Source of the DNA: Streptomyces collinus
Lineage (GTDB): Bacteria > Actinomycetota > Actinomycetes > Streptomycetales > Streptomycetaceae
Direction of reading: 5' to 3'
DNA: 64,000 nt
Assembly: GCF_031348265.1 (NCBI RefSeq)
Contig: NZ_CP133771.1
Location: 2,232,001-2,296,000 of the forward strand
Position 1 is the first letter of the stretch; every line of letters starts with the position of its first letter. The position numbers and the translations under genes were made by a program. Under the pieces are notes generated by a model, which saw only the letters and a program-made list of their open reading frames with translations, ran no database searches and had not been told where the DNA came from. Below, one piece after another: positions 48,978 through 58,400 of this stretch.

Positions 48978-49718
48978 GTGACCACCGTCCGGCTCCCCCT
49001 CTTCCCCCTGAACTCGGTGCTGTTCCCGGGGCTCGTGCTCCCGCTCAACGTCTTCGAGGAGCGGTATCGCGCCATGATGCGCGAGCTGCTGAAGACGCCC
49101 GAGGACGAGCCGCGCCGGTTCGCCGTCGTGGCGATCCGCGACGGCCACGAGGTGGCCTCGACCGCGCCCGGCATGCCCGACCCGACGGCCCTGCCCGAGC
49201 GGGGCCCGGCGGCCGGCTTCGGCCCGGACCCGGTCAAGGCGTTCCACAAGGTGGGCTGCATCGCGGACGCGGCGACGATCCGGGAGCGCACCGACGGCTC
49301 CTTCGAGGTGCTGGCGACCGGCACCACCCGGGTGAAGCTGCTGTCGGTCGAGGCGTCCGGGCCCTTCCTGACGGCCGAACTGGAGCCGCTGGAGGAGGAA
49401 CCGGGCGACGAGGCCGCGCCGTTGGCCGAGGGCGTGCTGCGGTCCTTCCGCCAGTACCAGAAGCGGCTGGCCGGGGCGCGGGAGCGGTCCCTGGCGACGG
49501 GTGCCGAACTGCCGGACGAGCCGGGCGTGGTGTCGTACCTCGTGGCGGCCGCGATGATGCTGGACACCCCGGCGAAGCAGCGTCTGCTCCAGGCCCCCGA
49601 CACGGCGTCCCGCCTGCGCGACGAGCTGAGACTGCTCCGCTCCGAGACGGCGATCATCCGTAGCCTGCCGTCGTTGCCGGCGTCGGAGCTGACGCGCGGA
49701 CCGATGAGCCTCAACTGA
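48978..49718 (+). CDS. LON-substrate-binding-domain protein
   Basis: A 246-aa protein with the N-terminal substrate-recognition (PUA-like) domain of Lon protease (RLPLFPLNSVLFPGLVLPLNVFE, shown as LPLFPLNSVLFPG) and a helical tail ending SLPSLPASELTRGPMSLN. No AAA or protease domain is present, so it is a stand-alone domain of unknown function; adaptor activity is a guess. The GTG start has no ribosome-binding site and lies 8 nt after TAGGCT, suggesting a leaderless transcript. Confidence 0.85.
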   Translation: MTTVRLPLFPLNSVLFPGLVLPLNVFEERYRAMMRELLKTPEDEPRRFAVVAIRDGHEVASTAPGMPDPTALPERGPAAGFGPDPVKAFHKVGCIADAATIRERTDGSFEVLATGTTRVKLLSVEASGPFLTAELEPLEEEPGDEAAPLAEGVLRSFRQYQKRLAGARERSLATGAELPDEPGVVSYLVAAAMMLDTPAKQRLLQAPDTASRLRDELRLLRSETAIIRSLPSLPASELTRGPMSLN

Positions 49719-49848
49719 GGGAAAGACACGTCTCGACGGAAACGAGGAGGACGGTTTCCCGCCGGAACGCAAGGGACGGATCCGGCCACCGGGACGACTG
49801 AAAACCTGTGGGGCCCCCGTGATCGACCTGCCTATGATCAAGCCGACC

Positions 49849-49864
49849 GGCCATGATCATGGCC
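49849..49864. promoter_or_regulatory. 16-bp perfect palindrome upstream of a secreted-protein gene
   Basis: GGCCATGATCATGGCC, 26 nt before the ATG at 49891 and overlapping the expected promoter or 5' UTR. A partial copy of its core (CTATGATCA) lies 13-20 nt farther upstream. Candidate repressor site. Confidence 0.45.
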
Positions 49865-49890
49865 ATGACCGCATCAAGGGGGATACACAC

Positions 49891-50286
49891 ATGAGTCGTG
49901 CGCGCATTCTCAGCGTCGCCGCCGGTGTCGCAATCGGTTCCACGCTCCTGGTCGCGCCCGCGCACGCGGCGCCCTCGGCGCCCGCCGGGGCCCAGGACCG
50001 CGTCGAGTGCACCCGAATGACCAACGGGCAGCTGTGCATATCGCTGAACACGAGCCCCAGCCGCGTCGAGGTCTTCTACACGAAGAAGTCCGGCGGGCAG
50101 ATCCGGGCGAAGCTGGGCTACCGCACCACCAATGGCGGCAGCACGTTCGGCCCGACGGAGACCATCTCGACGGGCGACCGGGAAGTCCAGACCTGGACCA
50201 TGAGCTACCGCTGTGACATTGACTGGAAGGGCCTGATCAAGGTCGAGGGCCAGGGAACCTTCGAGACCCCGTGGGCGACCTGCTGA
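49891..50286 (+). CDS. Small secreted protein, hypothetical
   Basis: A 131-aa protein with a Sec signal peptide (MSRARILSVAAGVAIGSTLL, cleavage likely after APAHA) and a mature part of about 105 residues with four Cys (VECTRMTNGQLC, YRCDIDW, WATC), which may form two disulfides. Alternating polar/hydrophobic strands suggest a small beta-sandwich. I do not recognise it. AAGGGGGA lies 6 nt before the ATG; a 16-bp palindrome precedes it. Confidence 0.75.
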   Translation: MSRARILSVAAGVAIGSTLLVAPAHAAPSAPAGAQDRVECTRMTNGQLCISLNTSPSRVEVFYTKKSGGQIRAKLGYRTTNGGSTFGPTETISTGDREVQTWTMSYRCDIDWKGLIKVEGQGTFETPWATC

Positions 50287-50311
50287 CCCAGGCTCAGCAG
50301 AACCTCGTGTG

Positions 50312-50344
50312 CCGCCCCGTCCGGGACCTCTCCGGGCGGGGCGG
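50312..50344 (+). terminator. Hairpin after the small secreted protein gene
   Basis: CCGCCCCG (50312-50319) and CGGGGCGG (50337-50344) with an inner TCCGG/CCGG pairing. No T-run. Confidence 0.6.
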
Positions 50345-50377
50345 TCCGCGTTCCACCGTCTGGAAGGATGCCGCTCC

Positions 50378-50875
50378 ATGGCGAAGAAGTCGAAGAAGCA
50401 GCAGTCCGGCGGCACACCCGCGACCGTGGCCCTGACGGCGGCGGGCGTCAGCTACACCGTCCACGCCTACGACCACGACCCCGCGCACCCCTCCTACGGC
50501 GAGGAGGCCGCCGAGGCGATGGGCGTCTCGCCCGACCGCGTCTTCAAGACCCTCGTCGCGGACGTCGACGGCACGCTGACGGTCGCGGTGGTCCCGGTGG
50601 CCGGCCAACTCGACCTGAAGGCCCTGGCGGCGGCCGTGGGCGGCAAGCGCGCGGCGATGGCCGACCCGGCCCTGGCGGAGCGCACGACGGGCTATGTCCG
50701 GGGCGGCATCTCGCCCCTGGGCCAGCGCAAGACGCTGCCGACGGTCCTCGACGCCTCGGCCGCGGCGCACGCGACGATCTGCGTGTCGGCGGGCAGGAGG
50801 GGCCTGGAGGTCGAGCTCGCTCCGGAGGACCTCCAGAAGCTGACGGAGGCGGTCCTCGCGCCTGTCGGCCGTTAG
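50378..50875 (+). CDS. ybaK: YbaK/EbsC-type Cys-tRNA(Pro) deacylase
   Basis: A 165-aa editing-domain protein that hydrolyses mischarged Cys-tRNA(Pro) or related aminoacyl-tRNAs. The catalytic Lys lies in RVFKTLVADVDG, and GYVRGGISPLGQRKTLPTVLD is the usual C-terminal motif. GGAAGG lies 9 nt before the ATG. The stop codon TAG is supplied by the first bases of the inverted-repeat element at 50871. Confidence 0.92.
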   Translation: MAKKSKKQQSGGTPATVALTAAGVSYTVHAYDHDPAHPSYGEEAAEAMGVSPDRVFKTLVADVDGTLTVAVVPVAGQLDLKALAAAVGGKRAAMADPALAERTTGYVRGGISPLGQRKTLPTVLDASAAAHATICVSAGRRGLEVELAPEDLQKLTEAVLAPVGR

Positions 50876-50979
50876 GGCCCTTCTGATGGATCTCCGTGGA
50901 GGAAGGAGCGGTGTTCGGTGCGTGCTCTCGGCGTGCCGGGCATCGCGACGCCGCGGAGACCCACCAGAAGGGCCCTAAC
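50871..50979. repeat. 109-bp inverted-repeat element, MITE-like
   Basis: 26-bp termini at 50871-50896 (GTTAGGGCCCTTCTGATGG, then ATCTCCG) and 50954-50979 are inverted copies with two mismatches. The interior of about 57 bp has no ORF. Each end carries TTAG, and these provide the TAG stop of ybaK on one strand and of the DUF2567 gene on the other. No transposase is nearby. It could be a non-autonomous transposable element or a bidirectional terminator made from one. Confidence 0.7.
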
Positions 50980-51667
50980 CGCGGGTGGAGGGCTCCTGGT
51001 ACGGCCCGGCCGCGAACTCCGGCTCCGGATCCCGGGGTCCGAACAGCGCCATGAGCCCGAGGTGCAGCACCAGTGCGGCGAGCGGCCAGGCCAGCAGCGC
51101 CCCCTTCGCGCCCAGTTTCAGGGGCGCGTCGAACGTCACGCCCCGCCCGACGGCCTGAGCCTGCGCGATCACGTCCTGGGCGGGCCCGAGCCACACCCCG
51201 ACGCGCCAGGCGAGCAGCGAGCCGAGCAGCCCTCCGAGGGCCAGCCCCATCACCAGCGGCACGCCTCCGCGCCGTCGCAGCAGGAAGACGACCAGGGCGC
51301 TGACGGCGCCGAAGCCCAGCCCGAGGAGCGTGAACGTGCCGTCGACCCCGATGGCCTGCTCCCCCTCGGTGTCCTTGAGGTAGACGACCCAGCTCTTCTC
51401 CACCACGTCGCCGACGAGCGGCACGTGCGGCGCGAGCCACCACCACAGCACTCCGAGCAGCACCCCGCCGAGCGCCACGGCCACCGCGATCACGGCGGCC
51501 TCCCGCAGTTCCGTCTTCATGCCGGGGCCGTCCTGTCCGTACCAGCCGTGCCCGGCGTACTCGGCGTGCTGCGACCCGGGAGCCTGCGGCCCGGCGGCCG
51601 GCGGCTGCCACGGCCCCTGTGCGGAGTGTTCGTGCGGCGGCGGTGGCGGAGTCAGTGGTGCGGTCAC
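50975..51667 (-). CDS. DUF2567 membrane protein
   Basis: A 230-aa protein: Pro-rich disordered N-terminus (1-45), then four membrane helices (about 55-80, 110-130, 138-160, 190-212) and a short acidic tail. Family of unknown function in actinobacteria. GTG 51667 is chosen because sequence upstream is not protein-like; GGCAGG abuts it. The stop lies in the inverted-repeat element. Confidence 0.75.
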   Translation of the reverse strand: MTAPLTPPPPPHEHSAQGPWQPPAAGPQAPGSQHAEYAGHGWYGQDGPGMKTELREAAVIAVAVALGGVLLGVLWWWLAPHVPLVGDVVEKSWVVYLKDTEGEQAIGVDGTFTLLGLGFGAVSALVVFLLRRRGGVPLVMGLALGGLLGSLLAWRVGVWLGPAQDVIAQAQAVGRGVTFDAPLKLGAKGALLAWPLAALVLHLGLMALFGPRDPEPEFAAGPYQEPSTRG

Positions 51668-51723
51668 CCTGCCATCGTGCCAGGTCCGCTTGTGTGCCGC
51701 GTCACCGGAGGATCCCTCCTCGC

Positions 51724-52545
51724 TCACCGGACGGCCGCCCGGCGGTAGGCCCAGGTCGCCACGGCCAGCGAGACGACGCCCACCACCCCGCACACGGCGA
51801 GGTCACCGAGCACGAAGGCCCAGTCGGGATGCGGTCCGAAGGTCCGCGCGAAGGCCTCCACGCCGTACGTCGACGGCAGCAGGTCCCGCGTGAAGCGCAC
51901 GACCTCCGGCATCCGGTCCGCGGGCAGCACGCCCAGCAGCAGCGCCGCCGACATGCCCAGCTGTCCGAGCAGCGTGGCCAGTTCAGGCCGGGGCGCGAGC
52001 AGTCCCAGCGCCGCACCGAGCCCGGCCAGCGCGGCGCCCGCGAGCGGGATCACCGCCATGAGGACCCACAGATGGGCCATCGGCAGCCCGAACAGCACAC
52101 AGCCGAACACCGCGGTCACGACGGTCCCGGGCACGGTGAACGAGGCGTACGCGCCCGCCGCGCCCAGCACCACGGCCGCCGGCGGCACCGGCAGCGTCGC
52201 GTAGTGGTCGAGCCCGCCACTGGCCCGCAGCTGCCCGAAGTACTGCGCGAGCAGGTTCAGCGCGACGAAGGCCACCACCAGGACCGACGACCCGGCGACG
52301 ACGGCCTGCGCCTCCGCCCCGTCGTCCACGACCCCGCGCATCAGGATCATGATCCCGACCGACTGGAAGGTCGCCACGAACAGCAGCGGGATCCGCGCCA
52401 CCCGCGCCCGGGACAGCTGGGCCCGGTACACGGCCGCCAGCGACGGCCACAGCCGCGCCCGAGGTCCGAGCTCGGCCGCGCACGCGGCGGGCTCCTCCAC
52501 GGCCAGGGCACTGCCCGGCAGGACATCGGCGGGTACGACACTCAC
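51724..52545 (-). CDS. ABC-2 type transporter permease
   Basis: A 273-aa permease with six membrane segments from about residue 50, and the typical DLLPSTYGVEAF motif before the last helices. It works with the ATPase encoded immediately upstream on the same strand (103-nt gap). GTG 52545 with GGGAAG 8 nt upstream. Likely a drug or lipid exporter; substrate unknown. Confidence 0.85.
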   Translation of the reverse strand: MSVVPADVLPGSALAVEEPAACAAELGPRARLWPSLAAVYRAQLSRARVARIPLLFVATFQSVGIMILMRGVVDDGAEAQAVVAGSSVLVVAFVALNLLAQYFGQLRASGGLDHYATLPVPPAAVVLGAAGAYASFTVPGTVVTAVFGCVLFGLPMAHLWVLMAVIPLAGAALAGLGAALGLLAPRPELATLLGQLGMSAALLLGVLPADRMPEVVRFTRDLLPSTYGVEAFARTFGPHPDWAFVLGDLAVCGVVGVVSLAVATWAYRRAAVR

Positions 52546-52648
52546 GTCGCGCTGCTTCCCTTCGCTCGGGTCCACTGCGGCAGTCGCCTGTTCGGTACGT
52601 ATGCGGCGGCCGGTCTGCTCACGGCCCGCGCGCCCGGTGTCCTCGCGC

Positions 52649-53668
52649 TCACACCTTCACCAGCCCCTGCTGGACGGCACCGCCGAGGGCGAGGTACACG
52701 TCCTCCAGGCTCGGCGTGGCCAGGGTGAAGTCGTCCAGGGCGGCGAAGGCGGCCCCGCCGGTGACGGTCGCGACGACCGCCCGGGCCTCCTCGGGCCCGA
52801 GCCGCAGCGTCCAGCGGCGGCCCGACTCCACGACGCGGTCCTTCAGCGCGGCCACCTCGGGCACGTGCAGCGGAGCCGCGTCCCGCCACACCAGGTCGAC
52901 GCGCACCTCACCGGCGACCTGCTCCTTGAGCCCGGCGGGGGTGTCGCAGGCGATCACCCGCCCCCGGTCGAGGACGGCCACCCGGTCCAGCACCGTCTCG
53001 GCCTCGATGACGTTGTGGGTGACGAGCAGCACGGTCGTCCCGTGCTCGGCCCGGCGCCGGTCGACAGCGGACCACACGGCCCGCCGCGCCACCGGGTCCA
53101 TGCCGGTGGTCGGCTCGTCGAGCACGAGCAGCGGCCGCTCCCCCACCAGGGCCGCCGCGAAGCACGCCAGGCGCCGCTGGCCCCCGGAGAGCTTCTTCAG
53201 CGGCCGCCCGGCGAGCGGCGCGAGCCCCAGCTCGTCGAGGACGGCGTCCCGCTCGGCCCGCGCCTGCCGTACGTCCAGGCCGCGCAGCCGCCCGGTGGTC
53301 TCGGCGGCGAGCGAGACGGTCAGCTCGTCGAGGGCGGTCGACTCCTGCCCGAGGTAGGCGAGGATCCGCGCGGCCCGCTCGGGGTGGCGGACGATGTCGT
53401 GCCCGAGGATCTCCACGCTGCCACGGTCGGGCCGCATCAGCCCGGTCAGCTGGCGCACGAGGGTGGACTTGCCGGCCCCGTTGGGACCGAGCAGGCCGAA
53501 GATCTCGCCGCGGCGGATGTCCAGCGTCACGTCGTCCGTGGCCCGGACCTCGGGTGTTCCGGGTGTGCCGCGCCGGCCCCGGACCGCCGGATAGGTCTTG
53601 GTCAGCCCGCGCACCGCGCACACGACGTCACCATCGTGCCGAAATGCCTGTGCCGCGCGCTTACTCAC
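52649..53668 (-). CDS. ABC-2 type transporter ATP-binding protein
   Basis: A 339-aa ATPase of the DrrA class. Walker A GPNGAGKS, signature KLSGGQRRLACFAAAL, Walker B LLVLDEPTTGMDP and H-loop THNV are present. The usual C-terminal accessory domain (about 235-339) ends LEDVYLALGGAVQQ. An insertion after TKTYPA (VRGRRGTPGTPEVRA) lengthens the first loop. ATG 53668. Paired with the permease downstream. Confidence 0.9.
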   Translation of the reverse strand: MSKRAAQAFRHDGDVVCAVRGLTKTYPAVRGRRGTPGTPEVRATDDVTLDIRRGEIFGLLGPNGAGKSTLVRQLTGLMRPDRGSVEILGHDIVRHPERAARILAYLGQESTALDELTVSLAAETTGRLRGLDVRQARAERDAVLDELGLAPLAGRPLKKLSGGQRRLACFAAALVGERPLLVLDEPTTGMDPVARRAVWSAVDRRRAEHGTTVLLVTHNVIEAETVLDRVAVLDRGRVIACDTPAGLKEQVAGEVRVDLVWRDAAPLHVPEVAALKDRVVESGRRWTLRLGPEEARAVVATVTGGAAFAALDDFTLATPSLEDVYLALGGAVQQGLVKV

Positions 53669-53757
53669 AAGGGACGAGACTACGGGGTCGGCGACCCTGG
53701 TCCGTTCTCGGGTCGGTCCATACCGGGAAATCCGTCGGCAAAGGACTCAGGGGCCCC

Positions 53758-54981
53758 TCAGTCGTCGAGGGGTGGGTGCTCCACGCCCGTGCGCACGCTG
53801 ATCTCCCGCCAGAAGCCGGCCCGGATGGCGTAGCGGTCCCGCTCGTCGATCTGGTCGTCCTTGTGGGCGAGCAGGCCGAACCGGGCGGCGTAGCGCAGCA
53901 GCTCCCCGTCGACGCGGTGCGGGATGCGCGGGTACATCCCGGACAGTTTCTGCAGGTGGTTCTGGTCGCCGAGGCGCTCCACCCAGCGCCTCGCGAAGAC
54001 CTGCCCCACTTCGAAGGGGTCACCGCCGACGGTGGTGATGTCCTCCTCGCGGTCGGCCCACCGCTGCTCCGCCGTGGTCAGCTGGGCGAGCGTCGGCATC
54101 GAAGCGGCCTCGGGGGGCTCGGCCGTGGGCCGGTCGACCCAGCCTTTGTCGGAGGACCACCGGAGGGTGGCGGAGGCGGGCTGCTGGGCGGGCTGGGTGC
54201 CGGGGGCCCGCAGGGCGGCCAGGTCCTTGGGCGTGGGGACCCCTTTGGCGGCGGGCACCCGCTCCTCGGTGCCGTTCTGCCCGGGACCGGTCTCCGCCGG
54301 GTGGCGGGGCTGCGGGGCGGGCCGGTCGGACGTGGCACCGAGCGCGGACTCGGGCAGCGGCGCGGAGAGGATCGCGGCGATCTCGGGCCGGGGCGCGGGC
54401 TGCGGCGCGCACGCCCCGGTGTAGTCCTTCGCGCGGACGGCCTTGGTGATCCATGTGCGGTCCAGGACGCGCCGCTCGTCGGCCTCGGCGACCAGGTCCT
54501 CGGACTGGTTGTAGTCGCCGTCGGCGGCCTGGACGGCCCACAGGTGGACGGCGACGCCGTGCTCCTTGGCGGCCATCATGCCGGGCAGCAGATCGCCGTC
54601 GCCGGTGACGAGGACGACGTCGGAACAGGCTCGGTTGCGGGCCAGTTCGGTCAGCTCGGCGTGCATCGCGGCGTCCACGCCCTTCTGGGCCCAGCGGCCG
54701 TCGCTGCGGGTCAGTGCGCCGAGCCGGACGGTGACCCGGGGCATCACGCGCAGCCTGCGGTGCTCGGGTTGCGGGACGCGGTCCGGGGCGCCGTCGAACC
54801 AGTAGATGCGTAGCAGCGGCTGCTGTGTGTCGGATTCGGCGCGTTCGCGCAGCCCCTGGATGAGGGCGGTGTGGTCGACGGTGATCCGGGACCGCGAGGG
54901 CTCTCCGGCGAGGAGACTCGCCGCGGCTCCCAGCAGATACCCAGCGTCCACCAGGACGATGCAGCGGTCCACGCGACTCAC
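53758..54981 (-). CDS. NYN-domain (PIN-like) protein
   Basis: A 407-aa protein with an N-terminal NYN/PIN-like nuclease domain (about 5-175): D12 in VLVDAGYL, VDAAM, and VLVTGDGDLLPG supply the acidic metal site. A Pro/Ala-rich linker (about 195-290) leads to a conserved C-terminal domain (DPFEVGQVFARRWVERL ... YAARFGLLAHKDDQ) that may act in RNA recognition. Expected to be a cytosolic RNA endonuclease; the target is unknown. GTG start, with GGGAAGAGG-type sequence upstream (GGAAGAGGGT). Divergent from the 55-aa protein gene. Confidence 0.85.
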   Translation of the reverse strand: MSRVDRCIVLVDAGYLLGAAASLLAGEPSRSRITVDHTALIQGLRERAESDTQQPLLRIYWFDGAPDRVPQPEHRRLRVMPRVTVRLGALTRSDGRWAQKGVDAAMHAELTELARNRACSDVVLVTGDGDLLPGMMAAKEHGVAVHLWAVQAADGDYNQSEDLVAEADERRVLDRTWITKAVRAKDYTGACAPQPAPRPEIAAILSAPLPESALGATSDRPAPQPRHPAETGPGQNGTEERVPAAKGVPTPKDLAALRAPGTQPAQQPASATLRWSSDKGWVDRPTAEPPEAASMPTLAQLTTAEQRWADREEDITTVGGDPFEVGQVFARRWVERLGDQNHLQKLSGMYPRIPHRVDGELLRYAARFGLLAHKDDQIDERDRYAIRAGFWREISVRTGVEHPPLDD

Positions 54982-55117
54982 CCTCTTCCCAGGAGGTTTG
55001 CTTCGGGCTTGCTTCGAGTCTGCCCGACGGCGCGGAGGTTAACGGCCGGAACTCGATCTTCGGCGTGGCGTTTCGGGAGGTGCGGCTCCGACCACCCCTG
55101 TCACACACGGTAATTGT

Positions 55118-55138
55118 CCGACATGCGATCGTTGTCGG
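55118..55138. promoter_or_regulatory. Inverted repeat CCGACA-n9-TGTCGG upstream of the 55-aa protein gene
   Basis: A 21-bp dyad about 56 nt before the ATG at 55194, in the divergent region with the NYN gene. Candidate operator; regulator unknown. Confidence 0.35.
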
Positions 55139-55193
55139 CCTGTGTGAATCTGGTCCCGGCCCTGGCCCCTAGTCCCCCACAGGAGGCATCACC

Positions 55194-55361
55194 ATGGCCA
55201 AGAACAAGAACCGTGACCGTAAGCAGCAGCGTCCGACCGAGCGTGGTCAGCGGGCCGACCGCAGCCCCGCATCGCAGACGGAGCCCCAGGCCGAGGTCGA
55301 GGCGACCCCCGGCGAGATGGCGCCGTCCGGCAAGCGAAAGCGCAGCTTCGGCCACAACTGA
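55194..55361 (+). CDS. 55-aa basic hydrophilic protein
   Basis: MAKNKNRDRKQQRPTERGQR at the start and GKRKRSFGHN at the end: Lys/Arg-rich ends flanking a Glu/Pro/Ala-rich middle, predicted disordered. AGGAGG lies 7 nt before the ATG and codon use is Streptomyces-like (GC-rich third positions), so it is a real small gene. I do not know its role; small basic proteins like this often bind nucleic acid (inference). A strong terminator follows. Confidence 0.75.
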   Translation: MAKNKNRDRKQQRPTERGQRADRSPASQTEPQAEVEATPGEMAPSGKRKRSFGHN

Positions 55362-55405
55362 CGTCTGCGTGACGGGCTGTTGAGCCCACACACACGCACA
55401 CGCAC

Positions 55406-55437
55406 GAGGGGCGTACCCGATTGCGGGTACGCCCCTC
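55406..55437. terminator. Bidirectional terminator between the 55-aa gene and dnaE
   Basis: Perfect 14-bp arms GAGGGGCGTACCCG (55406-55419) and CGGGTACGCCCCTC (55424-55437), 4-nt loop, between convergent genes. Confidence 0.88.
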
Positions 55438-55458
55438 AAGCGCATCGAGATCCGTGCT

Positions 55459-58400
55459 TCACCCGGCCAGGCAGGACGGCCCGAGCAGCACCTTCAGGTC
55501 TCCGAAGAGCGCCGGGTCCGGCTTCACCCGGTGCCGGTCCAGCCGCAGCACGGTCGTCTTGGTCGGTCCCTGGAGCTTGATCCGGACCTCGCTGTCGCCC
55601 TTGTGGTGGCTGAGCACCTCGCCGAGGCGGCTGACCAGCGGCGGGGTGACCCGGGTGGCCGGGATGGTGAGGACCACGGGCGCGTTGGTGCCCGCGTTCG
55701 ACAGGTCCGGCACCATCAGCTCCATCGCGACGAGCCGCGGGATGTCCTCGCGCTTGTCGAGACGGCCCTTGACGAACACCACGGCGTCCTCGACGAGTTG
55801 GGTCGAGACCAGCTGGTAGGTCGCGGGGAAGAACATGCACTCGATGGAGCCGGCGAGGTCCTCGACGGTGGCGATGGCCCAGGCGTTGCCCTGCTTGGTC
55901 ATCTTGCGCTGCAAGCCGGAGATGATGCCGCCGATGGTGACGACCGCGCCGTCGGAGTGCTCACCTCCGGTCAGCTGGGAGATGCCCGCGTCGGCCTTGT
56001 CGGACAGGATGTGCTCCAGGCCGAACAGCGGGTGGTCGGAGACGTACAGACCGAGCATCTCCCGCTCCTGGGCGAGCAGATAGGTCTTGTCCCACTCGTC
56101 GGGGGAGAACTCCACGTCGAGTCCGAAGCCCGGCTCGCTGGTCTCGGCCTCGCCCATGCCGCCGAAGAGGTCGAACTGCCCCTCGGCCTCCTTGCGCTTG
56201 ACCGCGACCACGTTGTCGATCATCGGCTCGTAGTGCGCGGTCAGACCCTTGCGGGTGTGGCCCATCGCGTCGAAGGCGCCGGCCTTGATCAGCGATTCGG
56301 TGGTGCGCTTGTTGCAGACCACCGCCTCCACCTTGTCGAGGTAGTCCGGGAAGGAGACGTACTTCCCCTTGGCCTTGCGGCACCTGATGATCGACTCGAC
56401 CACGTTCGTGCCGACGTTGCGGACGGCGGAGAGGCCGAAGAGGATCACGTCGTCGCCCTGGGCCGCGAAGTTGGACATCGACTCGTTGACGTCCGGCGGG
56501 AGCACCTTGATGCCCATGCGGCGGCACTCGTTGAGGTAGACGGCCGACTTGTCCTTGTCGTCCTTCACGGACGTGAGCAGCGCGGCCATGTACTCGGCGG
56601 GGTGGTTCGCCTTGAGGTAGGCCGTCCAGTACGAGACGAGTCCGTACGCGGCGGAGTGCGCCTTGTTGAACGCGTAGCCGGCGAAGGGGACCAGCACGTC
56701 CCAGAGGCCCTGGATGGCCTCGTCGCTGAAGCCCTTCTTGCGGGCGCCCTCCTGGAAGAGGACGAAGTTCTTCGCCAGCTCCTCGGGCTTCTTCTTGCCC
56801 ATCACGCGGCGGAGGATGTCGGCCTCGCCGAGCGAGTAGCCGGCGATGATCTGGGCGGCCTTCTGCACCTGCTCCTGGTAGACGATCAGGCCGTAGGTGA
56901 CGTCCAGGACCTCCTTGAGCGGCTCCTCCAGCTCGGGGTGGATGGGCGTGATGTCCTGCTGGCCGTTCTTGCGCAGCGCGTAGTTCGTGTGGGAGTTCAT
57001 GCCCATGGGGCCCGGGCGGTACAGGGCCGACACGGCGGAGATGTCTTCGAAGTTGTCCGGCTTCATCAGCCGGAGCAGGGAGCGCATGGGGCCGCCGTCG
57101 AACTGGAAGACGCCGAGGGTGTCGCCGCGCTGGAGCAGTTCGAAGGTCGTGGGGTCGTCGAGCGGGAGGCTCAGGAGATCGATGTCGATCCCCTTGTTGG
57201 ACTTCACCATCTTGACGGCGTCGTCCATGATCGTCAGGTTGCGCAGGCCGAGGAAGTCCATCTTCAGCAGGCCGAGCGACTCGCAGCTCGGGTAGTCCCA
57301 CTGGGTGATGGTGACCTTGTCCGTGTGCCTGACCCAGACGGGGACGTGGTCGGTGATGGTCTCGCTGGACATGATCACGCCGGCGGCGTGCACGCCCATC
57401 TGCCGGACCAGGCCCTCGACGCCCTTGGCGGTGTCGATGACCTTCTTCACGTCCGGCTCGTTCTCGTACATCGCCCGGATCTCGCCCGCCTCCGAGTAGC
57501 GGGGGTGCTCGGGGTTGGTGATGCCGTCGAGGTTGATGCCCTTGCCGAGGACGTCGGCGGGCATGGCCTTGGTGAGGCGGTCGCCCATCGCGTACGGGTA
57601 GCCCAGCACGCGCGCGGAGTCCTTGATCGCGTTCTTGGCCTTGATGGTGCCGTACGTGCCGATCATGGCGACCTTGTCGGCGCCGTACTTCTCCGTCACG
57701 TAGCGGATCACCTCGACGCGCCGGCGCTCGTCGAAGTCGATGTCGACATCGGGCATGGAGATGCGCTCGGGGTTGAGGAACCGCTCGAAGATCAGGCCGT
57801 GCGGGATGGGGTCGAGGTCGGTGATGCCGAGGGCGTAGGCGACGATCGAGCCGGCCGCGGAGCCTCGGCCGGGGCCGACCGCGATGCCCTGCTTCTTGGC
57901 CCACATGATGAAGTCGGCGACCACGAGGAAGTAGCCCGGGAAGCCCATCGAGATGATGGTGTCCATCTCGTACTCGACCTGCTTCATGCGGTCGTCCGGG
58001 ATGCCGTCCGGGAAGCGGCGGTGCATGCCGCGCAGGGTCTCCTCGCGGAACCAGCTGACCTCCGTGTACCCCTCCGGGATGTCGAACTTGGGCATGAGGT
58101 CGCGCTTCTCGAACATGCCCGTGGTGTCGACCATCTCGGCGATCAGGCGGGTGTTGGCGCAGCCCTCCTGCCAGGCGTCCGAGGAGTCGATGGCGTACAT
58201 CTCGTCCGTGGACTTCAGGTAGTAGCCGGTGCCGTCGAACCGGAAGCGGTCGGGGTCGGAGAGGTTCTTGCCGGTCTGGATGCACAGCAGGGCGTCGTGG
58301 GCGCTCGCCTCGTGCGCGTACGTGTAGTGCGAGTCGTTGGTGACCAGCGGGGGGATGCCGAGCTTCTTGCCGATCTCCAGGAGGCCGTCGCGGACCCGGT

